Positions 28,201-37,948 of a stretch of DNA of 64,000 nt are shown here, one piece after another (within the stretch, counting starts at the first letter, position 1; each line of letters begins with the position of its first letter). The translations under genes and the position numbers were made by a program. The stretch covers positions 1 through 64,000 of the forward strand of contig CAZPIO010000005.1 in the NCBI GenBank assembly GCA_964586235.1, in the 5' to 3' direction. Below the pieces are notes generated by a model that saw only the letters and a program-made list of their open reading frames with translations, ran no database searches and had not been told where the DNA came from. The stretch comes from JAUCQB01 sp964586235 (GTDB lineage Bacteria; Planctomycetota; Phycisphaerae; UBA1845; PWPN01).

Positions 28201-31200
28201 TTGTCATTATCTTCACTCCGGATGGTGGCTTGCGGTCCGGTTGCGTGTCTGATTGCGGCCGTGTCGCTGGGGTGGACCATGCCCGCCGCCGGCGCTACCG
28301 CCTACCTCGACGTGGTCATCAGCGAGCTGATGTACCACGCACCCGGTGCCGACGAGGAACGGGAATACGTCGAACTGACCAATCGCGGATCGCAGACCGT
28401 TGACCTGACCAGCTGGCGCCTGGCCGACGGCATCCGCTACAATTTCCCGCCTGGCACGACGCTTCCGCCCGGCGCACGAGTGTGCGTGGCCAGCAATCCC
28501 GCCAGCGCGGCAAGTGTGTATGGCATCGGCTTTCTGGGGCCTTACGACGGCCGGCTGGCCAACGACGGCGAACGCATCGAGCTGCGCAACGACTCCGACG
28601 GCCTGGTCTGCGAGGTGGAGTATGACGACAAGGCACCCTGGCCGGTGGGTGGTGACGGTGACGGCCGGTCCATCGAGCTGACCGATCTCAACAGGAATCA
28701 CAACGTGGGGCGCTTCTGGGCGCCGTCGGCGAGGCTGCTTGGCTCGCCGGGGGCGGCCAACGTTCCCGGGCCGGTGCCGCCGGTGGCCATCGTCGTCAAC
28801 GAGTTCCTGGCCAACTCGACCGGCTCGGACTGGATCGAGCTCCATAACACCGGCGACACCGCCGTCGATCTCAACGGGTACTATCTCACGGACACCCCAC
28901 ACAACCCCACCAAGGCCCAGATCTCGGCGAGCTACTCGGCCGGCACGACCGTGATCGCGGCCGGGGGTTACTGGGTCGCCACCGAGCAGGATGTCGGTTT
29001 CGGCCTCAGCGGCACGGGCGAACAGGTGTATCTGGTCGCGCCTGACGGTCAGACGTGGGTGGACGGCCACGACTTCGGCAACCAGCCACTCACGGACGCC
29101 TCGGAGGGGCGCGACCCCGACGGCGGCAAGGCCTGGATCAAAATGACGACTCTGACTCCAGGGGCGGCCAACGTCGCCCCCCTGCCGCCGCCGATCGTGA
29201 TCAACGAGATCATGTACCATCCGGTCGGGGACAGTCCGGCCGACCCGACCACCGAATACATCGAGATCCACAACACCGGCGGATCGCCGGTCGAGCTGTG
29301 TCCGGCGCTGGACGGCGTACCCACGCCATGGTCACTGAGCGGGGGCGTGAGCTTCGATTTTCCCCCCGGCACCATCATCGCCGCCGGCGGATACCTGGTG
29401 ATTGCCCACGATCCGGACCTGGTGCAGAGCACATACGGTATCACCGGCGTCCTGGGGCCCTATAACGGCCGGCTCTCGAACTTCTCGGACGAAATCGAAA
29501 TCCGGGACGCTCTGGGCAACCGTGTGGACATCGTGGAATACCGCCAGGAAGGATTGTGGCCGACCGCGGCTGACGGCACTGGACCGTCGCTGGAACGGAT
29601 CAGCTACACGCTGGACAGCCGGCTGCCGGGCACATGGAGAGCCAGCTCCGGCACCGGCACGCCAGGCGGGCTCAACAGCCAGAACCCATCGAACCATGCG
29701 GACCCGGCCGCGTCGATCGATCGCGTGCACCATGAGCCGCTCGTGCCGACCTCCAGCGACACGGTCAGGGTAACGGCGCGCGTCGGCGCGGGCCATCTGA
29801 CCTCGGTGATGCTGTACCACAAGCGCGATCAGGATGGCATGTTCACCTCGACGGCCATGGACGACGACGGTCCGGGCGGGCTCAGCGGCGCCGATGAGAC
29901 CGCCGGCGACGGCATCTACACCGGGACGATCCCGCCACAAGCCCATGACACCGTCATGGAGTTCTATATCATCGCCGGCGCGACGGGAGGCAATGTCCGG
30001 TTTCCTGCCAACGGCGATGCGGACTACTTCATCCCGGTGCGGACGTGTCTGTACGCCGTGGATGACACCGTCATCAACTCGAATCTGACCATTTTCCGGA
30101 TCATTATCAACGATGAGAATCACGCTTACGTGATCAACGAACCATACAACGGTGAAGGCTACGACAAACGCAAGCGGAACTGCACGCTCATCATCGGTGA
30201 CAAGGCCTACCACACGAGCCGGATCAGGCTCCGCAGCGGAACGCGCGGCGGTCCGAAGTACTCGTACAAGATCCACCTGCCCGACGGGTATCATTTCCGT
30301 GATGCCGACCGGTTCAACCTGAACTTCCGCAAGGGCGACGAAACCCTGCTGCGCAACAAGATCATCAACCAGTTGGTCAACGACATGGGTCTGCCGGCGG
30401 CCAGGACGGAATACATCCATACTCGCTATCATCGCCGAGCCAACGCCGCCATCCCGACCAGTGACGCCGGCGTCCATCTCTACGCGGATGCCCACTGCGA
30501 CGACTTCATCGATCGCCATTTCGCGGACGAGGACCAGAACGGGGCGATGTACAAGGGCATTGCTCCGTGGACGACGACGTGGGGCTCCTGGAACATCGCC
30601 TGGGGCGCCAGTTGCAGTTGGTTCGAGCTGGAACTTGATGGGGCGACCTGCAGCGATTTGAGCGCGCTGTTTGCGGTCACTCGCCCAGACGTCCCGGAGG
30701 CTACTTATGAACCGGGCGTGCGGAACATGGTCGATATCGCCAACTGGGGACGGAGCCTGGCTGTCTGGGGCGTCACCTGCCTGATCGATTCGCCCTGGAT
30801 GATCCACAACCAGAACTACCGCTTCTACCGCCGTCCTTCCGACCACCGGTTCGTACACCTGCTGTACGACTTCGACGATACCTATTGGGACACCGAGTCG
30901 TCGGGCCAGTGGGAGACGTGGGGGTTCTTCGTCTCGCCGTACGACGACGTTCATCGCTGGTACAACCACCCGCCGTTCCGGCGCGAAGTTCTGCACGGCG
31001 GCTGGCAAGCGCTGAACACGACCAGCGGCGTCTTTCGCGAAGATCGGGTGCTGCCCGCCGTCGCCTACTACCATCGTCTCATCTACGACGATGTGTACCG
31101 CGACCCGGCCATCGGTTACGGGACGTCGGGTTGGACCAAGTTTGTCCGCGGACTCAACGGCCCGGACGCCGGCTTCGACAACATGCACTGGGAGCATCGG

Positions 31201-32520
31201 TTGACCATCCGCAACAACCTGCTTCGCGCCGAGCTTGCGCCTTACCACGAGCCCAACGTCTACCTCGCCATCACCACCAATAACGGTCAGCCGATCACGA
31301 CCGAGTCATCGACGGTGGTACTCGAAGGCACCGCACCGGTCAGTGCGGCCCGCATGGAAGTGCACGGCAGCGAGGAGGGCATCGCCTGGCCGTCGGTCAC
31401 GCAATGGCGGCGCGAGATCACCGTCGCCGATGCCCTAACGACGGTGGTCGTGCGGACACTGGACGACGACGGCAACGAGATTGATCGGGCCACAATCGAC
31501 ATCCTCTACGGCGGTTCGGTGGACTTCGCCGCCAACGTCACCTCGGGGCCGGCACCGCTGACCGTGCAGTTCAGCGACTTGAGCGATCTGCCTGGCATCA
31601 CGGGGTGGGACTGGGCCTTCGGAGACGGTGGGACCAGCGAGGCTCAGCATCCGGTCCACCAGTACGCACAGAATGGTGCGTATACGGTCCAACTCACCGT
31701 CACGACCGCCAGTGGCTCTGCAACCAGAGAGAAGACGGACTACATTCACGTCGGGGTCGACACGGAGATCATCAATCCGTCTTTTGAGGACCCCGCCTAT
31801 TTCCTGAACGGCTGGTCGAGTTGTCTGGCCGGTGAGTCGTCGATCAAGAACAACCCTGGCACGCACACGCCGATCCCGAGGTTCCACGAAGGCACGAACT
31901 CCATCGGCATGTCTTCCGTCAGGCCGGGTGATCTGCTTTCCGCCGGCGCCATCTGGCAGGAGGTCGACGTCGTGCCCGGCCGGCAGTACCGGGTGCGGTT
32001 CTGGGCGTCGTTGCGGGCGGACGTCAATCCGGCCCAGCACGAGGTTCGCCTGCGCATCCGCGACGGCGACGCCTCGCCGCTGAGTTGCGCCGATGGCGGC
32101 GACGGCATCACCGACAACAGTGCGTCGTATGTCCGGCTCATCGGCTCCAACTCGACCAACTGGATGCCGCTGGAAGGGACCGTTGTCCCCACGCAGAACG
32201 TGATCACACTCATTGCCTACTGGAAGTTCGCCGGCACGGATTGGGAAATCAAATCGCTGCACATCGACGACTGGAGCATCACCGACATCACCCCGATCCC
32301 GATTCCCGCCGACTTCAACGGTGACGGCGACGTCGATCAGGACGATTACGCCGCGTTCGAGTCGTGCGCATCGGGGCCGGACGTGCCTCACATCGCAACG
32401 CCGGCATGCAACGCAACGGACCTTGATCATGACGGAGACGTCGACCAGTCGGACTTCGCGATTGTCCAGCGCTGCTACAGTGGCGAGAGCATTCCGGGCG
32501 ATCCGCACTGCGCGGATTGA
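28201..32520 (+). CDS. Very large secreted lamin-tail/CotH/PKD protein with dockerin-like tail
   Basis: About 1439 residues. The TTG at 28201 is chosen because GAGGTG precedes it and a promoter element lies upstream; the next ATG in frame is 28222, and the ATG at 28084 lies before the promoter. Order: signal peptide; three lamin-tail domains within about residues 30-500 (VVISELMYHAPG, IVVNEFLANSTG, IVINEIMYHPVG); a linker domain; a CotH-kinase domain at about 620-960 with LLYDFDDTYW metal residues near 889-898; a PKD domain at about 1105-1190 (WDWAFGDGG); a jelly-roll-like domain; and a tail with two Ca-binding loops (DFNGDGDVDQDD, DLDHDGDVDQSD) at about 1369-1439. It is likely surface attached. 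CotH domains phosphorylate proteins in spores; whether this one is active is unknown. Confidence 0.88.
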   Translation: MSLSSLRMVACGPVACLIAAVSLGWTMPAAGATAYLDVVISELMYHAPGADEEREYVELTNRGSQTVDLTSWRLADGIRYNFPPGTTLPPGARVCVASNPASAASVYGIGFLGPYDGRLANDGERIELRNDSDGLVCEVEYDDKAPWPVGGDGDGRSIELTDLNRNHNVGRFWAPSARLLGSPGAANVPGPVPPVAIVVNEFLANSTGSDWIELHNTGDTAVDLNGYYLTDTPHNPTKAQISASYSAGTTVIAAGGYWVATEQDVGFGLSGTGEQVYLVAPDGQTWVDGHDFGNQPLTDASEGRDPDGGKAWIKMTTLTPGAANVAPLPPPIVINEIMYHPVGDSPADPTTEYIEIHNTGGSPVELCPALDGVPTPWSLSGGVSFDFPPGTIIAAGGYLVIAHDPDLVQSTYGITGVLGPYNGRLSNFSDEIEIRDALGNRVDIVEYRQEGLWPTAADGTGPSLERISYTLDSRLPGTWRASSGTGTPGGLNSQNPSNHADPAASIDRVHHEPLVPTSSDTVRVTARVGAGHLTSVMLYHKRDQDGMFTSTAMDDDGPGGLSGADETAGDGIYTGTIPPQAHDTVMEFYIIAGATGGNVRFPANGDADYFIPVRTCLYAVDDTVINSNLTIFRIIINDENHAYVINEPYNGEGYDKRKRNCTLIIGDKAYHTSRIRLRSGTRGGPKYSYKIHLPDGYHFRDADRFNLNFRKGDETLLRNKIINQLVNDMGLPAARTEYIHTRYHRRANAAIPTSDAGVHLYADAHCDDFIDRHFADEDQNGAMYKGIAPWTTTWGSWNIAWGASCSWFELELDGATCSDLSALFAVTRPDVPEATYEPGVRNMVDIANWGRSLAVWGVTCLIDSPWMIHNQNYRFYRRPSDHRFVHLLYDFDDTYWDTESSGQWETWGFFVSPYDDVHRWYNHPPFRREVLHGGWQALNTTSGVFREDRVLPAVAYYHRLIYDDVYRDPAIGYGTSGWTKFVRGLNGPDAGFDNMHWEHRLTIRNNLLRAELAPYHEPNVYLAITTNNGQPITTESSTVVLEGTAPVSAARMEVHGSEEGIAWPSVTQWRREITVADALTTVVVRTLDDDGNEIDRATIDILYGGSVDFAANVTSGPAPLTVQFSDLSDLPGITGWDWAFGDGGTSEAQHPVHQYAQNGAYTVQLTVTTASGSATREKTDYIHVGVDTEIINPSFEDPAYFLNGWSSCLAGESSIKNNPGTHTPIPRFHEGTNSIGMSSVRPGDLLSAGAIWQEVDVVPGRQYRVRFWASLRADVNPAQHEVRLRIRDGDASPLSCADGGDGITDNSASYVRLIGSNSTNWMPLEGTVVPTQNVITLIAYWKFAGTDWEIKSLHIDDWSITDITPIPIPADFNGDGDVDQDDYAAFESCASGPDVPHIATPACNATDLDHDGDVDQSDFAIVQRCYSGESIPGDPHCAD

Positions 32521-32691
32521 CCTGAGGAGCGGGGAATACCGACGAGCGGTGTCGGGAAAGCTATGCAGGACCTGTCACGGTCGAGTCCACACACGGTTCG
32601 AGTCGCCTTTCGCAGATGCCTGCGAGGCGCCATGCGTTTTCACCAGCCATCTCCTTCCCCTGCCCGTGCTCCGTGAGCAGTGCGGGGGCCG

Positions 32692-34677
32692 CTACGGGCT
32701 GGAAGCGCAGTTCGGGTCGGCGGGCACGCCGGGGCCGCTCATGCATTGCAGGAACAGGATCATGTCTCCGTCAGCGACGCCGGTAGCATCGTCCAGCAGG
32801 GCCTTGGCGCAGGCAGGATCATTCTGCGGCACGGCCGGTCCGGTCAGGCAGGCCTGGAAGCATCCGAAGTCGTCCTGGTCCACATCCAGATCGCCGTCAA
32901 AATCGCCGGGGGGTCCCGGCGGGGGCGTCACCTCCAGAGCCGCCTGGTCGGACGGCGTGCTGCCGTAAAGGTTGCTCACGACGCAGCGGTAGTTCGCGGC
33001 ATCGCCGCTATCGGCGGTGGAAATGGTGAGTGTGTTCGTGGTGACGCCGGAGTAGTGGCCTCCATTGTCAAGATCGACGCTGTTCTTCTGCCACCGGTAG
33101 GTGAGGCTACCCGCGCCGATCGCCTCGACGATGAATATGGCCGTATCTCCCGTGGCGACGGTCTGACCGGACGGCTGCTGGGTGATCCGTGGAGGCTCGC
33201 TGCCGACCAGGGTAAGCAGATCCTGTGCCACCCAGCCCGTGGCCGCGGGGAACTGGCACTTCCACCAATAGTAACCCTTCGCGTAAACACCCCGGAGGGA
33301 GTGATCGAGAACAAGTCCCTGGGTGTTGACGGTCACGGTCGTGATCGCGGCGTAGTTCGTACCCGGACCGAGTCTCACGTTAGCCGTTGTGTTGGTCTTG
33401 ACGGTATCACCCGGGTAAAAGGCCGTTGATTGGAGCTTGGGCTGCACCACCACCATCATCATGCCGTTGGCCACCGTTCGCTCCGAGCCGTCCGACGGAT
33501 CATTCTTGACCACGCCGTTGACCACCATCGTGGACGAGCCCCCGCCGTCGAGGTTGGCGCCTTCGGTCGCGCCCAGGTAGTCGATGCAGAAGTTCCCCAG
33601 TTCCGTCATGGTCATCCCGACACTCTGGGCGGAGCGCCCGTCGCAAACCACGAAGAAGATGTGAGTGTCGTTGTAGGCGACGGCTGTTCTCGGGTTGCGC
33701 ACGATCAGCCCCGCATAGCCGGAGTGGTCGGGGTCCGGCGGTCGGACGACGCCGTCCTCGAGATACCGGTAGTTCACGCCCACGGCGGCGAATGTCTTCT
33801 GCCAGTCGAGGCCGGTGGCATAGGCACAGCCATTGTCTCCGCTCGTGTCGGGCTCGTTGTAGTCGCTGATGATCTGGGACAGATCCACCTCGGCTCCGAC
33901 GGAGACGTTGTTCAGCAGGGTGGTGGCCGCCGAGCCGGTGGCGGACAGCACCACGTGGTCGAACGGGATGGAAGTCGAGCCGAGGTTCTGTCGGATCTGC
34001 CGGACGTAGCCGATAGCCTTGTTGGGCGGCGAGATGATGACGTTCGGTCGTGTCATCTCGACGAGCACTTCGCTTCCCGAGCCGTCGGTGAGCGTCGTGC
34101 TGTTGTACTGCGGGGTGTAAACGATGAGCTCGTCCGAGCCCCGCGCGCGGTTGATGCCCTTGAACTGCTGGGTGTTTCCCGTCGCCGGGTAGGTGACGGT
34201 CTGCTTGGCGGCCTGATGGTTGATGCACCCGCCGATGAAGGGGACGCGGTTGACGGTCCAGCCGAATCCGCTGTAACCGCCGAAGTCGCCGAACCGCTTC
34301 GAGTACCAGCCCGAGTGGCACTGCCCGCCGGTGATCACGCCCGTGGTCCCGTTGAAGAAATCGCCGTTGACGGCGACGATCACGTCGTTGCGCTGACCCC
34401 AGCTCTGGCCCCACCAACTGATCGTGTCGTCATACCGCGCCGCCTGGTTGCGGACGGTCTCGCGGGCGCCGCTGACCGTTCCGTTGGCCACACTGCTCTC
34501 GAGCGTGACGCCGGTGTTGCTGCGATCCATCCGGGTGACGAAGAGGTTATTGGGATCCGCCGTGGTGAACTCGGCGTATTCGATGCCGGGGACAACCTGC
34601 GTCCACTGCGCTCGCGCCGACTGATGCAGGACGCACGCACCGGTGAAAACGATCCAGATTGACACCCGCACACGCAT
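32692..34677 (-). CDS. Secreted phosphodiester glycosidase (NAGPA-type) with SH3b, Ig-like and dockerin-like domains
   Basis: A 661-residue protein with a Sec signal (cleavage near ARA-QW). Residues about 95-410 are a phosphodiester-glycosidase domain: AVNGDFFNGTTG, DGVVRPPDP and the signature ANLDGGGSSTMVVNG near 378-391. This family includes the uncovering enzyme for mannose 6-phosphate and bacterial wall or exopolysaccharide enzymes. It continues with an SH3b-like domain (about 420-495), an Ig-like domain (PPRITQQPSGQTVATGDTA, about 500-585), and a tail with a DFDGDLDVDQDD calcium loop like that of the convergent CotH gene. GGAG stands six bases before the ATG. Confidence 0.88.
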   Translation of the reverse strand: MRVRVSIWIVFTGACVLHQSARAQWTQVVPGIEYAEFTTADPNNLFVTRMDRSNTGVTLESSVANGTVSGARETVRNQAARYDDTISWWGQSWGQRNDVIVAVNGDFFNGTTGVITGGQCHSGWYSKRFGDFGGYSGFGWTVNRVPFIGGCINHQAAKQTVTYPATGNTQQFKGINRARGSDELIVYTPQYNSTTLTDGSGSEVLVEMTRPNVIISPPNKAIGYVRQIRQNLGSTSIPFDHVVLSATGSAATTLLNNVSVGAEVDLSQIISDYNEPDTSGDNGCAYATGLDWQKTFAAVGVNYRYLEDGVVRPPDPDHSGYAGLIVRNPRTAVAYNDTHIFFVVCDGRSAQSVGMTMTELGNFCIDYLGATEGANLDGGGSSTMVVNGVVKNDPSDGSERTVANGMMMVVVQPKLQSTAFYPGDTVKTNTTANVRLGPGTNYAAITTVTVNTQGLVLDHSLRGVYAKGYYWWKCQFPAATGWVAQDLLTLVGSEPPRITQQPSGQTVATGDTAIFIVEAIGAGSLTYRWQKNSVDLDNGGHYSGVTTNTLTISTADSGDAANYRCVVSNLYGSTPSDQAALEVTPPPGPPGDFDGDLDVDQDDFGCFQACLTGPAVPQNDPACAKALLDDATGVADGDMILFLQCMSGPGVPADPNCASSP

Positions 34678-34694
34678 GGTACACTCCTACTCCA

Positions 34695-34844
34695 TCATCG
34701 ACGGTGCTGTCCGCGAGCATTCGCGAGAGACGGCACCCAACTCGCGATCAGCACCGCGACGATCGCCACCAACACGAGGACTTCGATCAACTTAAGAGCG
34801 GAGGGTTTCCGGCGATCGCGTGATCTGGCGACCCTTGCGGCCAT
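34695..34844 (-). pseudogene. Type IV prepilin-like N-terminal remnant
   Basis: A 49-residue reading frame: basic leader MAARVARSRDRRKPS, then ALKLIEVLVLVAIVAVLIASWVPSLANARGQ. This is the hydrophobic helix and SLAxAR end typical of planctomycete pseudopilins (usual form FTLIELLVVIAIIALL). The Gly before the cleavage site is replaced and the whole globular domain is missing, so it is probably a leftover. It ends 17 bases before the phosphodiester glycosidase gene on the same strand. Confidence 0.5.
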
Positions 34845-35137
34845 GCAGGCGAGAAAAGAGTTGCCTGCGGCCCGGATCGCCATTATTTTCCCATCTCCAG
34901 ATCGCCCGCGCGAATCTTTCCCGTCCCCCCTGGTGATACTCAGCCCTATGCCCAAACACCTGAAGGCGGCATTTCCTGTACGACCTCGCCCGGCCAGTAG
35001 CCGGGCCCGCTTTTAGTATTTTAGCATCGCCCCTTCCATTGCATCCACGGCGCTGCTCGCTTTTTCCAGCCGAGCACACCTGCGACCCATCGGCGGCGAT
35101 AACATCTTGACATGCAATGGCTTACGGAAAGGCCGGG

Positions 35138-36649
35138 TCACTTCTTTCGCGCCGAGGCATGGACGGCCCGGTCAAAGGCCCAGGAGCGGATGTGGCTGAT
35201 CTGCTCCCGCATTGTCTTGGAGAGCGGAACGATCTGACGGAGGGCCGGGAACAGATGGTCGTCGGTGACGGGTTCTTTGGCCAGTCGGGCCGAGACAAGG
35301 GCCGCGATCACGGCCTGCTCGATCTCGGCGCCGGTCCAACCCTCGGTGCGGTCGGCGAGCAGGTCGAGCCTGAGCGTGGACGGGTCGACACCGCGATGGG
35401 AGAGGTGGATTCTGAAGATTTCGAGCCGCTCGTCGTGGTCGGGCAGGTCGATGAAGAAGACCTGATCGAACCGCCCCTTGCGGATCATCTCGGCCGGCAG
35501 GAGGTCGATGCGGTTGGCCGTAGCCGCGACGAACAGCCCGGCGGGCTTCTCCTGCATCCAGGTCAGGAAGAACCCGAAGAGCCGATCGAGCACGCCGGTG
35601 TTATCCTGGTGGTGGCGGGAGATTCCATTTTCAATCTCATCGAACCAGACGACGGCCGGGGAGACTTCCTCCATCGCGCGGCAGGCGCTGGAGAAGAGGT
35701 GCTCCGCGTTGCCCATCCCGGCCGAGAAGACTTGCACCATGTCGATGCGATAGAGCGGCAGGCCGAAGACGTTCGCGACGGCCCGGGCCGAAAGGCTCTT
35801 GCCGCAGCCCGAGACACCCATGAGGAGCAGGCCCTTCGGGACGATCTCCGACGAGATGCCCTCGCGTGCGAAGAACAGTTCCCGCCGTTGCGTCAGCCAG
35901 GTCTTGAGGAGCTCAAGCCCGCCGATCTGCTCGACGCCGGTCGTGTTGGGGACATATTCGATCAGGCCCGTTTTGCGGACGAGTTGCTGCTTCTCCAGTT
36001 CGAGCGTCGGGACGACGGACGCATCGAGTTTGCCATGCTCGGCCATCGCCCGACGGAGGGCGTGGCGGGCCTCGTGGAAGGTCAGGCCCTGCACCGCACG
36101 GGTGAGCACATAGACTGTCTCGGCTGACAGGCCCACCGAGCCGCCGGCGCCGGGAATGGATTCTGCCTCGGCCCGGAGCAGCTCCTCGAGTTCCGTCAGG
36201 TCCGGGCGCGGCAGTTCGGCAAAGGCGACCTCGCGGTTGATTTCTTCCGGGATGCACTTGACCGGCGAGCAGATGACCGTGAACTTGCCGGTATCGAGGC
36301 ACGCGTAGTACAAGTCGCGGAGGCGGCGGCGGATCTCGACGGCGTCGCGGATAAACTCGTGGAAGTCCTTGAGCAGGAAGATGGCCGGCTTGTCGTGGGC
36401 CACGATGAGATCGAGGATGCCGCGCGGCCCGTCGGGCTGGTTTTTGAGCGGCTTTCCGTTCTGTTGCAGGCCCTCGGTCACGCTCCAGAGGAACAGGTCG
36501 ACGCGGCCGGCGCGCCGCTGCTCGGCGATGCGCGCGAGCACGCCGATGACGCGGTCCTCTTCGGCGGACTGGACGTAGATCAATGGCCGCCCGGCATCGA
36601 TGATGCCCTGGATGGCTGCGAGGCTCTTGCTTGGGGGTTCAGTGCTCAT
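35138..36649 (-). CDS. Ycf46-like AAA+ ATPase
   Basis: A 503-residue protein. The N-terminal half (to about 225) is the alpha/beta region of Ycf46-type proteins (IIDAGRPLIYVQSAEEDRVIGVL, PAIFLLKDFHEF). The C-terminal half is an FtsH/p97-like AAA module: Walker A GVSGCGKS, Walker B VVWFDEIENGI, an Arg-finger-bearing second region (AATANRIDLLPAEMIRKGRFD) and lid (DRTEGWTGAEIEQAV). No protease domain or membrane segment. The Ycf46 role is poorly known (linked to carbon use in cyanobacteria). No clear ribosome site is visible before the ATG. It stands alone between a repeat-free gap and the phosphatase gene. Confidence 0.85.
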   Translation of the reverse strand: MSTEPPSKSLAAIQGIIDAGRPLIYVQSAEEDRVIGVLARIAEQRRAGRVDLFLWSVTEGLQQNGKPLKNQPDGPRGILDLIVAHDKPAIFLLKDFHEFIRDAVEIRRRLRDLYYACLDTGKFTVICSPVKCIPEEINREVAFAELPRPDLTELEELLRAEAESIPGAGGSVGLSAETVYVLTRAVQGLTFHEARHALRRAMAEHGKLDASVVPTLELEKQQLVRKTGLIEYVPNTTGVEQIGGLELLKTWLTQRRELFFAREGISSEIVPKGLLLMGVSGCGKSLSARAVANVFGLPLYRIDMVQVFSAGMGNAEHLFSSACRAMEEVSPAVVWFDEIENGISRHHQDNTGVLDRLFGFFLTWMQEKPAGLFVAATANRIDLLPAEMIRKGRFDQVFFIDLPDHDERLEIFRIHLSHRGVDPSTLRLDLLADRTEGWTGAEIEQAVIAALVSARLAKEPVTDDHLFPALRQIVPLSKTMREQISHIRSWAFDRAVHASARKK

Positions 36650-36760
36650 GTTCGGCGGGTGTCTGTCTCCAGATGACTTTGCCCGGCTCCGCCGTCGGGC
36701 ACGCTGAGCGATTGTACATCGGCCGCGTGTCCAGGCCCACTGAACGGCTACCCCTGGGCT

Positions 36761-37948
36761 TCACTGTGCCTTGGTCGCCGGCCGGGGTCGCGGCGACAAT
36801 TCGAACTCGTCCACCGTGTTGCCCGCCACATCGATGACGCGGACCTTTGCCCGGTCCGGGCCGACTTCAACGCGCGAGAGTGACTCGACGGCGGCATGCT
36901 TGACCGTCTCGGGCAGAATCGGGGCGTCGATCGGACGGGCCTTGCCGCCGGCCGCGCCGCCGTCCACGAAATGCACGCCCCCTGCGACCTCCCGGTGGTA
37001 GTGGTGATCATGGCCGCTGAAGACCGTGGTGACGCGGTGGTCCTGGAAGACGGTCCCGAAGCGGGCGCGTAACTCGTTGGTCGATTCCACGCGCGAAGCC
37101 ATGAGGCAATAGATGGGATAATGAAGAAAAACAAAGACGTACTTCGCGTCCGGATGCCCGGAGAGATCATCGGTGAGCCACTGCATCTGCTCCTGCCAGT
37201 ACTGTTGTTTCTGCCGCTCGAAGCGTTGCCGGTCTGCCTCGGTGACCGACTGGTTGTCCTCGGGCATGTATCGGCCGGGACTGTCCAGCACGACAAAGTG
37301 AGCCGGCCCGCGGTCGAAGGAGTAATACCGTTCATTGCCGGGCAGGGCGAAGAACCGGAAGTACCACGGAGACTCGCGGTCGTGGTTGCCCAGCACGGCG
37401 TAGCACGGCACGCCGCGCAAGAGGTTGCCTTCCACCCGGAAGAACTCCTCCCAGTCGCCGACGTTGCGGCCGTCGGCAACCAGATCACCGCAGATGAACA
37501 GCATGTCGGGTTTGTCAGTGATCATGTGCTCGACGAACGACTGGTGAACCTTGTTCTCGCGATTCTGGGTATCGCTGATGACGCAGAAGCTGAAGGGGTG
37601 TTTTTGATCGGCGGAGGTTGTAAAGGAGCAGCGACCGGTATCGCCGGTGTCTCCGGGCACGCTGTAGGTATAAGTCGTGCCCGGTTTGAGGCCGCGGAGC
37701 ACGATCGAGTGCACCTGGTACCCGCGGAAGATCGAGTCGCGGCGTGTCGGCGGGGCGACCGTCACTTCACCGCTCACCGTGGCCCAGCAGATCGTGGCGT
37801 TGCTGCTTCCCACGTTCTGCACATAGGGGCCGATGGCAATCGGCTGTTGCCCCTGGGCGGCGCCCGGAGCGGCGAGAGCGACGGCCAGGCAGGCCGATAG
37901 TGCCAACCGAAGCATTCGCGTACGCACGATGGTGATGTCAACGTTCAT
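36761..37948 (-). CDS. Secreted metallophosphatase, purple-acid-phosphatase-like
   Basis: A 395-residue exported phosphoesterase, starting MNVDITIVRTRML at 37948 where AGGAG precedes; a longer frame reaches 37996. After the signal peptide (ending near GAAQG) comes a fibronectin-like N-terminal domain (ATICWATVSGEV...LKPGTTYTYSVPG). The calcineurin-like metal site follows: DTQNRE, GDLVADGRN, GNHDRES, LHYPIY and SGHDHHYH supply Asp, Asn and His ligands of a dinuclear centre. It would hydrolyse phosphate monoesters outside the cytoplasm. It lies divergent from the repeat-rich island to its right. Confidence 0.9.
   Translation of the reverse strand: MNVDITIVRTRMLRLALSACLAVALAAPGAAQGQQPIAIGPYVQNVGSSNATICWATVSGEVTVAPPTRRDSIFRGYQVHSIVLRGLKPGTTYTYSVPGDTGDTGRCSFTTSADQKHPFSFCVISDTQNRENKVHQSFVEHMITDKPDMLFICGDLVADGRNVGDWEEFFRVEGNLLRGVPCYAVLGNHDRESPWYFRFFALPGNERYYSFDRGPAHFVVLDSPGRYMPEDNQSVTEADRQRFERQKQQYWQEQMQWLTDDLSGHPDAKYVFVFLHYPIYCLMASRVESTNELRARFGTVFQDHRVTTVFSGHDHHYHREVAGGVHFVDGGAAGGKARPIDAPILPETVKHAAVESLSRVEVGPDRAKVRVIDVAGNTVDEFELSPRPRPATKAQ

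Noticed and set aside
29332..31248. Long antisense frame opposite the CotH protein gene
   Set aside because: Composition is Arg/Val/Ala/Asp-rich with no domain; the plus-strand protein has clear domain motifs throughout.
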